A stretch of 8,122 bases of DNA, from NCBI GenBank assembly GCA_946885755.1, contig CAMPHB010000049.1, forward strand, positions 1 to 8,122, read 5' to 3'. The notes under the pieces are model-generated. The model saw only the letters and a program-made list of their open reading frames with translations. It did not search any database and was not told where the DNA came from. This DNA is from an uncultured Methylophaga sp. Lineage in GTDB: Bacteria > Pseudomonadota > Gammaproteobacteria > Nitrosococcales > Methylophagaceae. The position numbers and the translations under genes are program-made. Of this stretch, positions 6,496 to 8,122 are shown piece by piece. Every line of letters starts with the position of its first letter. The first letter of the stretch is position 1.

Positions 6496-6909
6496 ATGTC
6501 CTTATTTAACATTTTTGATATCGCCGGCAGCGGCATGAGTGCCCAGTCACTACGCCTTAACACCACGGCCAGTAATCTCGCAAATGCCGATAGTGTCAGC
6601 AGCAGCTATAACGACACTTACCGTTCACGTCAGCCGGTTTTTCAGGCGGTGCTGGACAACTTTGATCAGGGGTATAAACAAGGCTCAGTCAAGGTTAATG
6701 GCATTACCGAGAGTCAGGCACCGATCCGGCAGGAATACAATCCGGCGCATCCACAGGCCGATGAAAATGGCTATATCTATCATTCTAATGTCGATACGAT
6801 TGCCGAGATGGCCAATATGATGTCGGCGTCACGTTCGTATCAGAACAACGTGGAAATCGCCAATACCTCTAAACAACTGTTGCTGCAAACGTTGCGGCTC
6901 GGTGAATAA
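6496..6909 (+). CDS. flgC: FlgC, flagellar proximal rod protein
   Basis: The 137-residue protein shows the N-terminal rod/hook motif GSGMSAQSLRLNTTASNLAN (11-30). It has the FlgC-specific YNPAHPQADENGYIYHSNVD (81-100), followed by the helix IAEMANMMSASRSYQNNVE (102-120). Length and both termini are complete for the family. FlgC assembles above FlgB in the proximal rod across the periplasm. GGAG (6485-6488), inside the flgB end, lies 7 bases before the ATG. The gap to flgB is 2 bases, so translation is probably coupled. Confidence 0.97.
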   Translation: MSLFNIFDIAGSGMSAQSLRLNTTASNLANADSVSSSYNDTYRSRQPVFQAVLDNFDQGYKQGSVKVNGITESQAPIRQEYNPAHPQADENGYIYHSNVDTIAEMANMMSASRSYQNNVEIANTSKQLLLQTLRLGE

Positions 6910-6910
6910 C

Positions 6911-6915
6911 AGGAG
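6911..6915 (+). promoter_or_regulatory. Ribosome binding site that fixes the flgD start
   Basis: AGGAG lies 8 bases before ATG 6924 but only 2 bases before the alternative TTG at 6918. The spacing therefore selects the ATG. Confidence 0.85.
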
Positions 6916-6923
6916 ATTTGCAG

Positions 6924-7607
6924 ATGGCAATTGATGGTGTTGGCAATAATCCTTATGCCTTTTTGAATGGCACAACGTCGGCTGATGAAAGCAATAAAAG
7001 CAATAATCCCGGCCAATTAGCCATGGAAGATTTTATGGCACTGATGACTACCCAGTTACAAAATCAGGATCCGCTTAAACCAATGGAAAGTGGCGATTTT
7101 CTGGGGCAGATCGCGTCATTCGGTACCGTCAGTGGTATCGCTGATTTACAAAACTCGTTCTCCAGTTTTGCCAAGGCGATGCAGTCTGATCAGGCTTTGC
7201 AAGGCTCATCTCTGGTGGGTCGCAGTGTGCTGGTGCCGTCTTCAATCGGCACGATGGCACCGGATCAGCCATTAAAAGGCCAGATCAATGTGGCGGAGCC
7301 GGTCACGGATTTAAAAGTACAGATTTATAACGAAGCCGGCACCTTGGTGAAAACCATGGAAATGGGCTCAGCTTCAGGCTACACCAACTTTGTCTGGGAT
7401 GGCCTGAATGAAAGCGATCAGCCTATGCCGCCGGGCATTTATCAGTTCCGCGCCACTGGCACGGTTGATGGTGAAAATAATGCCTTTGCTACGGCCACTG
7501 TCGCCCGTGTCGATAGTGTTTTGGTGGGCTCCGGCAGTCAGGGTTTAACAGTCAATTTGGCAGGCATCGGTTCAGTGCCATTTAACGAAGTACAAGAAAT
7601 TATTTAA
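6924..7607 (+). CDS. flgD: FlgD, flagellar hook cap / hook assembly scaffold
   Basis: The 227-residue protein contains the FlgD signature FMALMTTQLQNQDPLKPMES (37-56) and GQIASFGTV (61-69) in the disordered N-terminal third. A Tudor-like segment starts at LVGRSV (97-102). The inserted FlgD immunoglobulin-like domain runs through FVWDGLN (156-162) and PPGIYQFRATG (169-179). The C-terminus SVPFNEVQEI (217-226) returns to the Tudor fold. FlgD caps the growing hook, guides FlgE polymerisation and is later replaced by FlgK. I start at ATG 6924 because AGGAG is 8 bases upstream; an in-frame TTG at 6918 would add two residues with poor spacing. The gene is 14 bases after flgC and 12 bases before flgE. 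Confidence 0.96.
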   Translation: MAIDGVGNNPYAFLNGTTSADESNKSNNPGQLAMEDFMALMTTQLQNQDPLKPMESGDFLGQIASFGTVSGIADLQNSFSSFAKAMQSDQALQGSSLVGRSVLVPSSIGTMAPDQPLKGQINVAEPVTDLKVQIYNEAGTLVKTMEMGSASGYTNFVWDGLNESDQPMPPGIYQFRATGTVDGENNAFATATVARVDSVLVGSGSQGLTVNLAGIGSVPFNEVQEII

Positions 7608-7619
7608 GGAGTAGGGGCT

Positions 7620-8122
7620 ATGTCATTTAGTACAGCTTTGAGTGGTTTGAATGCGGCCACCGCCGATCTTAATGTCAAATCCAATAATATCGCTAACGTC
7701 AATACCACCGGTTTTAAACAGTCACGTGCTGAGTTTGGCGATGTATTTGCCGTTTCTGCATTTGGTACCACCAGCAAAACCGCGACTGGTAACGGTGTGG
7801 TATTGCAGAATGTAGCCCAGCAGTTTAATCAGGGTAATCTGGAATTTACCGATAATTCGCTGGATCTGGCGATTAGCGGCGAGGGCTTCTTTGCGCTGGC
7901 ACCGGAACTGGGCAGCGGTGAGGTGATTTATACCCGCGCTGGTGAGTTTAATGTCAACAAAGACGGCTATATCGTCAGTAACGAAGGTTGGTTTTTAAGA
8001 ACTTTCCCGGTAGATGCGGCGGGTAATATTGCCGCCACCAGCATGACGGCAACCGGTCCGATTCAGCTGCCACCATCTGTCGGTGCGCCTGAGTCGACGA
8101 CACAATTAACGATTGCCACCAA
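7620..8122 (+). CDS. flgE: FlgE, flagellar hook protein (N-terminal 167 residues, cut by right edge)
   Basis: The open frame begins MSFSTALSGLNAATADLNVK, followed by SNNIANVNTTGFKQSRAEF (21-39), the N-terminal signature shared by hook and rod proteins. ISGEGFF (85-91) and YTRAGEFNVNKDGYIV (104-119) belong to the FlgE/F/G core, and GWFLRTFPVD (123-132) occupies the place of the usual G-x-x-L-x-x-x-x-VD. Length and operon position favour FlgE over FlgF or FlgG. AAGGAG (7606-7611), which overlaps the flgD stop, lies 8 bases before ATG 7620. FlgE polymerises into the hook under the FlgD cap. The rest of the protein lies outside the window. Confidence 0.93.
   Translation, partial: MSFSTALSGLNAATADLNVKSNNIANVNTTGFKQSRAEFGDVFAVSAFGTTSKTATGNGVVLQNVAQQFNQGNLEFTDNSLDLAISGEGFFALAPELGSGEVIYTRAGEFNVNKDGYIVSNEGWFLRTFPVDAAGNIAATSMTATGPIQLPPSVGAPESTTQLTIAT

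Overview
The window looks like the chromosome of a gammaproteobacterium with type IV pili and a flagellum whose early genes depend on sigma-54. This rests on the gene families and on a good sigma-54 promoter. I cannot name the genus. Base composition is moderate and looks even throughout, with no mobile element, RNA gene, CRISPR array or sign of recent transfer.

Left part, minus strand (1-5797): a tightly packed minor pilin operon transcribed leftwards in the order fimT/fimU, pilV, pilW, pilX, pilY1. The four small proteins are prepilins with a class III signal (short basic leader, Gly at -1, hydrophobic helix). The fifth is the large secreted PilY1 adhesin, which runs off the left edge after 1075 residues. 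The genes overlap by 10, 1 and 1 bases and the last gap is 3 bases, so they are almost certainly one transcript with coupled translation. Together they encode the priming and tip complex of the type IV pilus: PilV, PilW, PilX and FimU form the initiating pseudopilin cluster, and PilY1 sits at the tip as a calcium-dependent adhesin and mechanosensor.

Middle (5798-6094): a 297-bp divergent intergenic region with no gene. It holds a plausible sigma-70 promoter for fimT, a convincing sigma-54 promoter for flgB with an IHF-like site just upstream, a perfect 7-bp hairpin whose arm is repeated nearby, and a short direct repeat set.

Right part, plus strand (6095-8122): the start of a flagellar rod and hook operon, flgB, flgC, flgD, flgE. 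flgE is cut by the right edge. FlgB and FlgC are proximal rod proteins, FlgD is the hook cap scaffold and FlgE is the hook subunit.

The window therefore joins two motility and surface-sensing machines back to back. I see no undescribed system. The most useful observations are the architecture of the shared control region, DxDxDGxxD-type acidic loops in three members of the pilus tip complex, and two start-codon corrections (pilW and flgD).
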